From positions 1 to 22,249 of the forward strand of contig DATDCY010000258.1 of NCBI GenBank assembly GCA_036524115.1: 22,249 bases of DNA, given 5' to 3'. This stretch comes from a bacterium (GTDB lineage: Bacteria; JAUVQV01; DATDCY01). The translations under genes were made by a program, and so were the position numbers. This document shows positions 13,827-21,413 of this stretch, one piece after another. How positions within the stretch are numbered: position 1 is the first letter of the stretch; each line of letters begins with the position of its first letter. The notes under the pieces are model-generated. The model was not told the DNA's origin, did no database searches, and saw only the letters and a program-made list of their open reading frames with translations.

Positions 13827-16379
13827 CTAGGCCGGCGGCGGGCCGGCAGGCAGGACCTCCCGGAGTCTCTCGAGCAGGGTCTGCAGGCGGTACGGCTTGC
13901 GGACGAAGCCGGCGAGTCCCCGTCCCTCGAGCCGCGCGACCGACTCCTGCTCGTCGAAGCCGCTCATCAGCAGCACCGGGACGCCGGGATCGATGCGGTG
14001 CATCTCGTTGAAGGCCTCCTCGCCCCCCATGCGCGGCATCGTCAGGTCGAGCAGCACGGCGCCGAGGCGACCGCGCTCGGCCTCGAAGGTCGCGACCCCG
14101 GCCGCGCCGTCCTCGGCGGTGACCACCTCGAAGCCGGACTCCTCGAGCATCGCCTGCGCCGTCCGCCGCACGCTCTCCTCGTCGTCCACCACCAGGATGC
14201 GCGAGCGCGGGAGGCCCGCCGGCCGCGTCGCGGGCGGCCGGGCCTCGTGGGCCGCGCGCTCCGCGGTCCCCGCGGAGACCGGCAACAGCACCGAGAAGAC
14301 CGTGCCGGTCCCCGGCTCGCTCGAGACGCGGATGCCGCCCCGGTGCCCGCGCACGATGCCGATCACCGACGCGAGGCCGAGGCCGCGGCCCGCCTGCTTC
14401 GTCGTGAAGAACGGGTCGAAGATCCGCATCAGCGTCTGCTCGTCCATCCCGCAGCCGGAGTCGGTGACCTCGATCGTCGCGTACTCGCCGGGCGGGAGGC
14501 GGTGGTCGAGGACGCCCCTGGCCGGGACGTCCGGGGCGATGGCCTCGACGCGCGTCGAGACGGTGATCGTCCCCGCGCTCCCCCCGAGCGCGTCCGAGGC
14601 GTTGGTGATCAGGTTCATCACCACCTGGCGGATCTGCGTGGCGTCGGCGTCGACCGGCGGCACGGCGGGCTCGAGACGGTAGGTGACCGTGGCCCGCTTG
14701 CTGATCACGGTCGCGAGCAGGTGCCCCATCTCCTCGACGAGGCGCGAGAGGTTGAGCGTCTCGACGACGAAGCGCCCCTTGCCGGAGTAGGCGAGCATCT
14801 GGTTCGTGAGGTCCGCGGCCCGCTGCGACGAGGTCTCGATGTTCACGAGGAAGGGGCGCAGCGGCGACTCGGGCGGGGCCTTGGCGAGCGCGAGGTCCGC
14901 GTTGCCGAGGATCACCATGAGCAGGTTGTTGAAGTCGTGCGCGATGCCGCCGGCGAGCACGCCGAGGCTCTCGAGCTTCTGGGCCTGCTGCATCCGCCGC
15001 TCGAAGACGAGGCGCTCGACCTCGGCGTTGCGCCGGCCCGTGCTGTCCACCGAGACGCAGCCGAGCAGGGGCTCCTCGCCCGCGCGCTCGACGACGAACA
15101 TGCGCGTCTCGTAGATCCGCGTGCCGCCGGCACCGTCGTCGACCGTCTCGTCCAGGGCCACGGAGCGGGCGCGCTGGGCCGCCGTTCCGTCCGCGGCGGC
15201 CTGCACCGCGGGCAGCAGCAGCTCCCGCGCGTTGCGGCCGATCTGTCCGCGGCCGGGCAGGTCGCGGTACGCCTGGTTGGAGTAGAGGACGCGGCCGCCG
15301 AGGTCCTGCACGTAGACGGCGGCGGGGATGTTGTCGAGAAAAGCCGCGAAGAGGTGCTGGCTCTCGTGCAGGGCCGCCTCCGCGCGGCGGCGCTCCGCCA
15401 GTTCCTCGGTCAGCTGGGCGTGCTGCCGCCGCGTGCGCCGTTCGCCGAGGATCAGCAGTCCGCAGAACCCGGCGACGAAGATGGTGAAGATCGCCGCCGC
15501 CAGCCGCGCCCCGGCCGCCCGCCGCTCCCAGGGGCCCAGCGCGCTGGAGGCCACGTCCGCGACGACGACGACCAGCGGGTAGTCGGGCATGGCGCGGTAG
15601 CTGGAGAAGCGGCGGACCTTGTCGATGATGGCGACCACCTCGTAGTGCCCCGTCGGCTCGCTGAGGACCCGCTTGAGCATCGGGCTCGCCCGCAGGTCCT
15701 GGCCGATCTCCGTCTGCTCTTTGAAGCGGCGCGCGCGCACGATCCCGTCGCGGCCCACGAGCATGACGCCTCGGTCGGGGCCGAGCGCGAGCCCCTCATA
15801 GAACTTCTCGAAGTACCCGGGGTCGAGCCCGGCCGTGACGACCCCGGCGAAGGTGCCATCCGGCAGTTCGACGCGCCGCGAGACGAAGAAGGACCAGGTC
15901 CCTGCGAGCTGGGTGCGCACGGGGGTGGCGATGTAGAAACCCACGTCCGGCTTCTCGGCGTGGACCCGGAACGTCTCGTTCCGGGCGATGTTGATCGGCT
16001 TGCTGAGCGGGAGCGCACTCAGGGCGAGGTTGCCGCGCGCGTCCACCACCGCAACCTGGTTGAGGCTCGGATCGTCCTTGCTGCGCTCCACGAGCCGCGC
16101 CAGATGGGGGGTCACCCGGCCCTGGTCGTCCGCGAACTCGTGCTGGAGCGCGAGCAGCATCCCGTCCGCGTCCCTGAGCACCCGCCGGACATGTTCCTCG
16201 AAGGCACGCGCCAGCGCGTCGTTCTCGCGGTAGATGCGCTCCACCTCCGAGTCGCGGTCTGCCGCGATCCTGTGCAGCGTGTCGGCCCAGGCACCCGCGA
16301 TGAGGGTCAGCGCGAAAACGACGATGAGGGCGCCGGTCGGCAGCCGCCCCGGGGGCTGGACGCCTCGCTCGGGTGCCAT
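13827..16379 (-). CDS. Membrane hybrid histidine kinase (Cache-PAS-HisKA-HATPase-REC)
   Basis: An 850-residue hybrid sensor kinase. TM1 (about 15-33) and TM2 (about 291-312) flank an extracytoplasmic region of about 255 residues that looks like a double Cache sensor. It contains VVDARGNLALS, FVSRRVELPDGTFAGVVTAGLDP and MLVGRDGIV. A PAS domain (about 340-450) is followed by HisKA with GGIAHDFNN (His481), an HATPase domain with NLITNASDAL, VTDSGCGM and GRGLGLA, and a C-terminal receiver (about 726-845) with Asp778 in LLDLTMP and Lys828. The ligand is unknown. No separate regulator is adjacent, so it is an orphan or feeds a distant phosphorelay. A TATGAT box ends 8 nt before the ATG with no Shine-Dalgarno. 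Confidence 0.93.
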   Translation of the reverse strand: MAPERGVQPPGRLPTGALIVVFALTLIAGAWADTLHRIAADRDSEVERIYRENDALARAFEEHVRRVLRDADGMLLALQHEFADDQGRVTPHLARLVERSKDDPSLNQVAVVDARGNLALSALPLSKPINIARNETFRVHAEKPDVGFYIATPVRTQLAGTWSFFVSRRVELPDGTFAGVVTAGLDPGYFEKFYEGLALGPDRGVMLVGRDGIVRARRFKEQTEIGQDLRASPMLKRVLSEPTGHYEVVAIIDKVRRFSSYRAMPDYPLVVVVADVASSALGPWERRAAGARLAAAIFTIFVAGFCGLLILGERRTRRQHAQLTEELAERRRAEAALHESQHLFAAFLDNIPAAVYVQDLGGRVLYSNQAYRDLPGRGQIGRNARELLLPAVQAAADGTAAQRARSVALDETVDDGAGGTRIYETRMFVVERAGEEPLLGCVSVDSTGRRNAEVERLVFERRMQQAQKLESLGVLAGGIAHDFNNLLMVILGNADLALAKAPPESPLRPFLVNIETSSQRAADLTNQMLAYSGKGRFVVETLNLSRLVEEMGHLLATVISKRATVTYRLEPAVPPVDADATQIRQVVMNLITNASDALGGSAGTITVSTRVEAIAPDVPARGVLDHRLPPGEYATIEVTDSGCGMDEQTLMRIFDPFFTTKQAGRGLGLASVIGIVRGHRGGIRVSSEPGTGTVFSVLLPVSAGTAERAAHEARPPATRPAGLPRSRILVVDDEESVRRTAQAMLEESGFEVVTAEDGAAGVATFEAERGRLGAVLLDLTMPRMGGEEAFNEMHRIDPGVPVLLMSGFDEQESVARLEGRGLAGFVRKPYRLQTLLERLREVLPAGPPPA

Positions 16380-16387
16380 GGGGCCGT

Positions 16388-16393
16388 ATCATA
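16388..16393 (-). promoter_or_regulatory. -10 box TATGAT of the hybrid kinase gene
   Basis: Read on the minus strand, TATGAT (five of six consensus positions) ends 8 nt before the ATG at 16379. The intervening bases contain no ribosome-binding sequence, so the message is probably leaderless. No good -35 is visible. Confidence 0.5.
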
Positions 16394-16465
16394 GCGCAGT
16401 GCCGCGGGAACCGAGGGCCGTCGCGGGACACGCCCGTGCGGCGGGTCCGGTGGCCGGCCGGCCGG

Positions 16466-16474
16466 TGCTATAGT
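16466..16474 (+). promoter_or_regulatory. Extended -10 promoter (TGC-TATAGT) of the moeB-like gene
   Basis: TGCTATAGT is an extended -10 with five of six hexamer positions. The predicted start near 16481 leaves a leader of about 37 nt carrying a strong Shine-Dalgarno, GGAGAAGGGG (16506-16515). It is divergent from the hybrid kinase promoter 75 bp away. Confidence 0.5.
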
Positions 16475-16517
16475 TGGCGGCGGCGGGCCGCGCGCCGGCG
16501 GCCTTGGAGAAGGGGCG

Positions 16518-17324
16518 ATGATGGACTTCACCGACGAGCAGATCCAGCGGTACAGCCGGCACCTCCTGCTTCCGGACGTGGGGTGGGAGGGGCAGGAGCG
16601 GCTGCTGCGCGCGAAGGTCCTGATCGTGGGGGCGGGCGGCCTCGGCTCGCCGGTGGGGTGCTACCTCGCCGCGGCCGGCGTCGGCACCATCGGCGTGGTC
16701 GACGCCGACCGGGTCGAGCTCTCGAACCTGCAGCGGCAGATCGCGCACACCACGGGCCGCCTCGGCGCGCTCAAGGCGGAGTCGGCGAAGAGCGCGTGGC
16801 AGGCAATCAATCCCGACGTGAATGTGGTCCCCCACGCGGCGCGGCTGTGCGCGGCCAACGCGCGCGAGATCGTCGGGGCGTACGACATCGTCGTGGACGG
16901 CAGCGACAACTTCCCGACGCGCTACCTCGTCAACGACGCCTGCGTGCTGCTGCGCAGGCCCCTGGTCAGCGGCGCGGTCTATCGCCACGAGGGGCAGGTG
17001 TTCGTCGTCCGCCCCGGCGCCGGGCCGTGCTATCGCTGCCTGTTCCCGACCCCGCCCGCGCCCGGCCTGGTCCCGACCTGCGCCGAGGCCGGCGTGCTCG
17101 GCGTCGTGCCCGGGGTCGTCGGCACGCTGCAGGCCACGGAGGTGCTCAAGGCCCTCATCGGCGTCGGCGAGTCGCTCGCCGGGCGCCTGCTGCTGTGGGA
17201 TGCGCTGGCGATGAGCTTCACGACCGTCCGCGTGCCCCGCAACCCGGCGTGCCCCGTCTGCGGCGAGAGCCCGACGATCACCGAGCTCGCGGACGAGCCG
17301 GCGGCGCGCCCGACGGTGTGCTGA
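16518..17324 (+). CDS. MoeB/ThiF-family E1-like adenylyltransferase
   Basis: This 268-residue enzyme belongs to the ThiF/MoeB/HesA family, which adenylates the C-terminal Gly-Gly of ubiquitin-like sulfur carriers such as MoaD or ThiS. It has the N-terminal helix DEQIQRYSRHLLLPDVG, nucleotide loop GAGGLGS (38-44), Asp130 in VDGSDNFPTRYLVND and Cys188 in PTCAEAGVLG. CYRC (171/174) and CPVC (245/248) are the expected zinc ligands. Length agrees with MoeB/ThiF (about 250), and there is no rhodanese domain. No moaD, thiS or cysteine desulfurase lies in the window, so molybdopterin versus thiamine use cannot be decided. Two consecutive ATGs can start it, and the Shine-Dalgarno suits either. Confidence 0.92.
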   Translation: MMDFTDEQIQRYSRHLLLPDVGWEGQERLLRAKVLIVGAGGLGSPVGCYLAAAGVGTIGVVDADRVELSNLQRQIAHTTGRLGALKAESAKSAWQAINPDVNVVPHAARLCAANAREIVGAYDIVVDGSDNFPTRYLVNDACVLLRRPLVSGAVYRHEGQVFVVRPGAGPCYRCLFPTPPAPGLVPTCAEAGVLGVVPGVVGTLQATEVLKALIGVGESLAGRLLLWDALAMSFTTVRVPRNPACPVCGESPTITELADEPAARPTVC

Positions 17325-17345
17325 AGAGCGCCCCTTCGCGGCCCG
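17319..17345. terminator. Possible weak bidirectional hairpin between convergent genes
   Basis: CTGAAG over the moeB-like stop and CTTCAG next to the flavoprotein stop form an inverted repeat across the 23-bp convergent gap, with CG/CG pairing inside after a bulge. The stem is short and there is no T-run. It could serve both transcripts. Confidence 0.25.
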
Positions 17346-17347
17346 CT

Positions 17348-17923
17348 TCAGGCGCAGAGCTTGCGCAGCAGCCAGGCGACGTTGCGGCCGAGGGTGCGCA
17401 TCGTCTGCATCCCCTCGTCGTCGCCCGCGACCTCCCCGGGCTCGCGCCCGCGGCCGATGTTCCAGTAGCTCGAGCCGGGCACGATCATCTCGCCGATCAG
17501 GAAGAACGCGTTCAGCGAGCTGAAGGCGTGGAAGGAGCCCGCGCGGCGCACGGCCACGACCCCCGCGCCGACCTTGCGCCGCAGCAGCTCGGGGTTGGCG
17601 CGCCCGACCATGCCCGCGCGCTCGATGAGCGCCTTCATCGAGGCGGAGACGTCGGCGAAGTACGTCGGCGACCCGAGCAGGATGCCGTCGGCGCCCTCGA
17701 TCCTCGCGATGCACTCGTTGACGACGTCCTTCGTCACGGCGCAGCGCCGATCCTTGTTCTTGAAGCACTGGTTGCAGGCGATGCACCCCTGGATCGGCTT
17801 GCCCGCGAGCGGGAACAGCTCGGTCTCGATTCCCTCGGCCGCGATCTGCTCGAGCGCGGTGGCGAGCAGCATCGCGGTGTTGCCGTCCTTGCGGGCGCTG
17901 CCGTTGAATGCTATGACCTTCAT
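17348..17923 (-). CDS. Iron-sulfur flavoprotein / flavodoxin-fold NAD(P)H-dependent reductase
   Basis: This 191-residue protein has the flavodoxin-like FMN reductase fold. It opens with VIAFNGSARKDGNTAMLL, the phosphate-binding loop for FMN, and has GILLGSPTYFADVSASMKAL around 75-94. A compact cysteine motif, C47-x2-C50-x2-C53-x7-C61 (CIACNQC...RC), matches the 4Fe-4S site of iron-sulfur flavoproteins of the Isf type in anaerobes. It probably transfers electrons between a reduced carrier and an unknown acceptor, possibly in oxygen or peroxide protection. The start ATG has GGGAGGGG just upstream. It lies 25 bp downstream of the NYN gene on the same strand, so the two are likely one transcript. 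Confidence 0.88.
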   Translation of the reverse strand: MKVIAFNGSARKDGNTAMLLATALEQIAAEGIETELFPLAGKPIQGCIACNQCFKNKDRRCAVTKDVVNECIARIEGADGILLGSPTYFADVSASMKALIERAGMVGRANPELLRRKVGAGVVAVRRAGSFHAFSSLNAFFLIGEMIVPGSSYWNIGRGREPGEVAGDDEGMQTMRTLGRNVAWLLRKLCA

Positions 17924-17948
17924 GTCCCCTCCCGGCAGGCAGCTGAAG

Positions 17949-18815
17949 TTACGTGGTGCCTGGTTGCCCCGAACCTGTGCCGCGGCCGGAGCCGCGCCGC
18001 CGTCCGCGCGGCCGGCGTGGGGCCGCGGCGGGCGTCTCCGCCGCCTTCTCGCCGCCGGCGGCCGGCCCGAGCCCGGTGACCAGCCAGGTCCCGCCGGCCT
18101 TCTGGTTGCGGGCGATCTCCACGATTCCCTGGTCGCGCGCGTCCTCGAGCAGCGCCGAGAAGCTCGAGTAGCCGTAGCTGCTCTCGGTGAACGACGGGTG
18201 CTTGCGCTTGAGCGTGTCCTTGACCATCGAGCCGTGGAGCACGTCCTTGTTCTCGCGGATGAGCGCCTGCACGGTCGAGGCCAGCAGCGCGAAGGCCTGC
18301 GCCTTGCCCTTGGGGAGCGCGTCGAGCGCGGGGATGTTCTCGGCGGCGAGGTCCTCGTAGAAGATGAACTCGTCGCAGTTCTCGACCAGGAGCGCGGAGG
18401 AGGACTCGCGGACGCCGATGCCGATCACGGACTTGTTGTTCTCGCGCAGCTTGGACACCAGTGGCGAGAAGTCCGAGTCGCCCGAGAGGATGACGAAGGT
18501 GTCGAGGTGCTCCTTGGACCAGCAGAGGTCCATCGCGTCGACGGCGAGGCGGATGTCCGCGCTGTTCTTGCCGGACTGGTGGCGCTTGGGGATCTCGATC
18601 ATCTCGATCCCCGCGGCGTGCAGCTCGCTCTTGTACTCCGGGTAGTTGCTCCAGTCGGCGTAGGCCTTCTTGATGATGATCTTGCCCTTCTCGAGCAGCC
18701 GCTCGAGCACCAGCCGGATGCGGAACTTCTTGTTCGTGCCCTTGAGGCCGAGCGCGATGTTGTCGAAGTCGATGAAGAGCGCGAGGTTCTTGTCCTCGTC
18801 CCTGCCGGCTGTCAT
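17949..18815 (-). CDS. NYN (PIN-like) ribonuclease-type protein with OST-HTH/LOTUS domain
   Basis: A 288-residue protein with an N-terminal NYN/DUF88 domain (about 9-155). It carries the acidic PIN-like active-site positions Asp16/Asp18-Asn19 in LFIDFDNIA, Asp87 in SADIRLAVDAMD and Asp113/Asp115 in LSGDSDFSPLV. Residues about 172-250 form an OST-HTH (LOTUS) domain, with FALLASTVQALIREN and GYSSFSALLEDARDQGIVEI. The tail (about 262-288) is low-complexity and rich in Arg and Gly. PIN-like NYN domains are metal-dependent nucleases and LOTUS domains bind RNA, so an RNA-targeting endonuclease is the best reading. Its substrate is unknown. The start has AAGGAGAA upstream. The iron-sulfur flavoprotein gene follows in the same direction. 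Confidence 0.92.
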   Translation of the reverse strand: MTAGRDEDKNLALFIDFDNIALGLKGTNKKFRIRLVLERLLEKGKIIIKKAYADWSNYPEYKSELHAAGIEMIEIPKRHQSGKNSADIRLAVDAMDLCWSKEHLDTFVILSGDSDFSPLVSKLRENNKSVIGIGVRESSSALLVENCDEFIFYEDLAAENIPALDALPKGKAQAFALLASTVQALIRENKDVLHGSMVKDTLKRKHPSFTESSYGYSSFSALLEDARDQGIVEIARNQKAGGTWLVTGLGPAAGGEKAAETPAAAPRRPRGRRRGSGRGTGSGQPGTT

Positions 18816-18861
18816 CGTTGTTCTCCTTGTCTGAGAGGTGGCGGCGCAACGGTCCCGTCAC

Positions 18862-18873
18862 CTAATCTTAGCA
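18862..18873 (-). promoter_or_regulatory. Candidate extended -10 (TGC-TAAGAT) of the NYN gene
   Basis: On the minus strand TGCTAAGAT (18873-18865) is an extended -10-like element. It overlaps the TAA stop of the amidase gene upstream. The predicted start near 18858 gives a leader of about 43 nt with AAGGAGAA before the ATG. No -35 is clear. Confidence 0.35.
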
Positions 18874-19548
18874 GGTTAGCCGCCTGGGCACCTTGGTCCC
18901 ATGCGTCGCCTCCGGGGTCCTGTCGCTGCGGACCCCCGTCGGTGCTCGCTCGGAGCTGCGCGCCGCCGGGGGGCCCCCCCTTCGCGCCACCCCTTCGGCT
19001 CCAGCCTGGGACGGCGCGAATCCGGCAACCGACAGGAGAGCCCGGAACCGCGCCCAGTCGAAGCGCGGGCCGGGGTCCTGTTTCCTGCCGCGCGGCCACG
19101 CCACCTGGCTGTGCCCGACGATGCGCCGCGGCGTGATCGCCGGGTGCGCGCGCATCAACCGGCGGCAGAGGCGCGCGAGCGACGCGTACTGGCGCTGCGT
19201 GAACTCGTGCGCCGCATCGCCGATCAGCTCGATGCCGAGGGAGAAGTCGTTGCACCCCGTGCGCCCGCGCCAGCGGCTGACGCCGGCGTGGTAGGCCGCG
19301 CGATCGGTCGGGACGAACTGCGTGACGCGGCCGCGCCGGTCCACGAGGAAGTGCGCCGAGAGCTCCTTCCCCTCCACCTCGCGGTACGCCGGGTGCCTGG
19401 CGGCGTCGAGCGTGCCGAGGAAGAGCGCCTCGACGTCGGCGGTGTCGAAGCTCCCGGGGGGGCAGGTGATGTAATGGACGATGATCATGTCCACCGCCGC
19501 GCCGCCGCGGTCGCGGTGGTGCGGGCTCGGCAGGTACCGCGTCTTCAC
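18868..19548 (-). CDS. AmpD-like N-acetylmuramoyl-L-alanine amidase (Amidase_2)
   Basis: A 226-residue zinc amidase of the AmpD type, which in E. coli cleaves the lactyl-peptide bond of cytoplasmic anhydro-muropeptides during cell-wall recycling. Zinc ligands His25 (IIVHYIT), His146 (VGHSQVAWPRGRKQDPG) and Asp158 are present, as are catalytic Glu107 (SLGIELIG) and Lys156. The N-terminus YLPSPHHRDRG is typical. No signal peptide is present. It starts at a GTG overlapping the upstream kinase stop (GTGA). The fold should end near residue 172 (RFDWARFRALL). The last 50 or so residues are Arg/Gly/Pro-rich, unlike AmpD, and are encoded by palindromic DNA. The tail is probably non-functional readthrough into a former intergenic region. 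Confidence 0.9.
   Translation of the reverse strand: MKTRYLPSPHHRDRGGAAVDMIIVHYITCPPGSFDTADVEALFLGTLDAARHPAYREVEGKELSAHFLVDRRGRVTQFVPTDRAAYHAGVSRWRGRTGCNDFSLGIELIGDAAHEFTQRQYASLARLCRRLMRAHPAITPRRIVGHSQVAWPRGRKQDPGPRFDWARFRALLSVAGFAPSQAGAEGVARRGGPPAARSSERAPTGVRSDRTPEATHGTKVPRRLTC
18914..18936. repeat. Inverted repeat inside the amidase 3' tail
   Basis: GGGGTCC (18914-18920) and GGACCCC (18930-18936) form a perfect 7-bp stem with a 9-nt loop. Nearby are GGGGGG/CCCCCC (18968-18979) and GGAGC/GCTCC (18952-18956 with 18998-19002). The cluster resembles a repetitive extragenic palindromic element or a terminator region overrun by the amidase frame. Copy number elsewhere in the genome cannot be judged here. 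Confidence 0.4.
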
Positions 19549-20123
19549 GGCGAGAGCAGCGTCATCGCGAAGGCCGCCGCCGGCGGGATGACGAGGTTGT
19601 CGTTGGCGAACTTCGGCAGCAGCAGCTCCACGAGCGCGGCGAACCAGGCGCCGGCCAGCAGCGGCACCGGCGGCGGGCCGCCGAGTGCGGCGCGGGTGGC
19701 GAAGCCCGCGAGAGCGGCCGCGACGAAGAACGCCACGGTCCCCTCGAGGCTCTTGCCGCCCACCCTGTGCCGCCCCCAGCGCTCGCCGACCGTCGTCGCC
19801 GAGACGTCGCCCGCGGCGAGGAAGAGCACAGCCGCGACGGCGGGCGGCTCGGGAAAGAGCAGCAGCGTCAGCGCGACGCCGAGGAGGTACGGCGGCGTCC
19901 CGTTGAGCTTGTGCTCCTCGCCGGGGCGCAGGAACCCCGAGAGGTGCGCCATCGCCCAGGCGTTGAAGCGCGGCAGGGTGAAGCGCGCGAGGTCGAAGAG
20001 GAGCACGGCGGCCAGCAGGGCGCCGTACGCGAAGAACGCGCGCGGGCGCCCGAGCGCGAACCAGATCGCGAGCAGGCCGAGCCCGCCGCCGACGTGGTAG
20101 AGCTTGCGCCCGAGATGCCTCAC
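19545..20123 (-). CDS. CTP-type polyprenol/phytol kinase family membrane protein (SEC59/DGK1/VTE5)
   Basis: A 192-residue membrane protein with about six hydrophobic segments. It shows landmarks of the SEC59/VTE5 lipid kinase family: RKLYHVGGG (6-14), LNGTPPYLLG (73-82), GDVSATTVGERWG (105-117), GGKSLEGTVAFF (122-133) and NDNLVIP (174-180). Members phosphorylate isoprenoid or lipid alcohols such as dolichol, phytol or diacylglycerol, usually with CTP. In bacteria the substrate is often unproven. The start is GTG 20123, overlapping the radical SAM stop (GTGA). A much longer reading from 20342 is a shadow of that gene. Its stop overlaps the amidase start. Together with AmpD it could recycle an undecaprenyl-type carrier, which is an inference. 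Confidence 0.85.
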   Translation of the reverse strand: MRHLGRKLYHVGGGLGLLAIWFALGRPRAFFAYGALLAAVLLFDLARFTLPRFNAWAMAHLSGFLRPGEEHKLNGTPPYLLGVALTLLLFPEPPAVAAVLFLAAGDVSATTVGERWGRHRVGGKSLEGTVAFFVAAALAGFATRAALGGPPPVPLLAGAWFAALVELLLPKFANDNLVIPPAAAFAMTLLSP

Positions 20124-21406
20124 CGGTACCCCCGCGGCCCGCGCAGCGGCGGGTTGTAGTAGCCGAAGCGCACGCGCGGGAACTCCCGGCGCACCCGCGC
20201 CATGACCGTCGCCACGCCCAGCGGTGCCCCGCCCGCGAGCGGGCGCGCCACCTCCCAGTACCATTCCGGATCGAGGTTGAGGTTGCGCCACTGGATCAGG
20301 TCGGGCCGCACCTCGCGCAGCAGCGCCCGGAAGGCCGCCCACTCCGCGGGGTCGTCGGTGACGCCCGGGAAGACGAAGTAGTTCAGCGAGAGGAACTTGC
20401 CGCGCCGGCGCACCTCGCGCATGCTCGCGACGACGTCGTCGAAGCCGTAGCCCCGTGGCCGCGCGTAGGCGCGGTAGAGGGCCGGCCGCGCGCTGTTGAG
20501 GCTGACGCGCACGCTGTCGAGCCCGGCGTCGAGGATCCGGGCGAGCGCCGCCGGGCGGCTGGCGTTGGTGTTCAGGTTGAGCGTGCCGCGCGCGGTGCGG
20601 GCGCGGACGGCTCGCACCGTGCCCTCGAGCAGCTCAGCCTGCAGCAGCGGCTCGCCCTCGCACCCCTGGCCGAAGCTGGCGACCGCCCGCGGCGCCCGCT
20701 CGAGATGCGGCACGGCGACCGCGAGGACCTCGTCGACCGTCGGCGCGAACGCGATCCGCTCCTGCGTCGCGGGGCAGCCGGAGCCCGCCGGCTGGCGCGA
20801 GAGGCAGCCGAGGCAGCGGGCGTTGCAGGCGGGGGACGTCGGCAGCGGCGCCTCCCAGCGGCCCAGCACCAGGTTGTTCGCGGCGGGGCACCCCGAGCAG
20901 AGCGCGCACCCGAGCAGGTGCTGCCAGAGCCGGTTGCGGTGGTGGCGCGTGCGCAGCGCCCGGGCGCGCCGGGCGATCTCCCGCCGGTCGAACTCCGCGA
21001 TGTCCTGCCGCCGGTCGGGGTCGACGCGCACGGCCGGGACGACGAAACGGCCCCGGTGCCAGCCGACCGCCGTGTAGGCGAAGAGCGGCAGCCGCGGCGC
21101 CCCGCGGAACGTGCGGAAGGCTGCGGTCGCCAGCTGCGTGTGCGCCGGGGCCAGGAACGCGGCCACCGCGGTGGCGCCGGCGATCGCCCCCGCCGCGCCG
21201 GTGCGCGCATCGGCCGCCAGCGGCTCGCGCCCGGGCAGCAGGAAGAGCTCGGACCCCGGCGGGAGCCCGATGCAGGCGGCGGCTTCCAGCGGCGCAAGGG
21301 TGTCGCCGACCCGCCCGAGGGCCGCCTGGCCGGGCACGTCGACGATGTGGCCGGCGGCGTCGGCCGCGACCGCGAGGACGGGGTCGGCACGTCGGGAGCG
21401 CGGCAT
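20120..21406 (-). CDS. Radical SAM protein with an additional cysteine cluster
   Basis: The 428-residue product has the radical SAM signature CNARCLGC (Cys194, Cys198, Cys201), which binds the 4Fe-4S cluster that cleaves S-adenosylmethionine. FGQGCEGEPLLQ (about 245-256) and LNLNTNAS (about 277-284) fit the core barrel. Just before the signature is a second cluster, CALCSGC (Cys167, Cys170, Cys173), plus Cys211 and Cys249. These could bind an auxiliary iron-sulfur cluster or zinc. The N-terminal 150 residues are Ala-rich and not recognised. The substrate is unknown. The ATG at 21406 is favoured. It follows an extended -10-like TGGTATCAT by 7 nt and has no Shine-Dalgarno. It heads a three-gene overlapping operon. 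Confidence 0.9.
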   Translation of the reverse strand: MPRSRRADPVLAVAADAAGHIVDVPGQAALGRVGDTLAPLEAAACIGLPPGSELFLLPGREPLAADARTGAAGAIAGATAVAAFLAPAHTQLATAAFRTFRGAPRLPLFAYTAVGWHRGRFVVPAVRVDPDRRQDIAEFDRREIARRARALRTRHHRNRLWQHLLGCALCSGCPAANNLVLGRWEAPLPTSPACNARCLGCLSRQPAGSGCPATQERIAFAPTVDEVLAVAVPHLERAPRAVASFGQGCEGEPLLQAELLEGTVRAVRARTARGTLNLNTNASRPAALARILDAGLDSVRVSLNSARPALYRAYARPRGYGFDDVVASMREVRRRGKFLSLNYFVFPGVTDDPAEWAAFRALLREVRPDLIQWRNLNLDPEWYWEVARPLAGGAPLGVATVMARVRREFPRVRFGYYNPPLRGPRGYR

Positions 21407-21413
21407 GCCCGGG

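Noticed and set aside
13998-16394. Plus-strand open frame of about 798 codons opposite the hybrid kinase
   Set aside because: It is a mirror of the kinase gene, whose own frame has complete Cache, PAS, HisKA, HATPase and REC domains.
20124-20342. Longer version of the polyprenol kinase starting at 20342
   Set aside because: The extra residues are a frame-shifted reading of the radical SAM gene. The GTG at 20123 overlaps that gene's stop and begins with the family motif.
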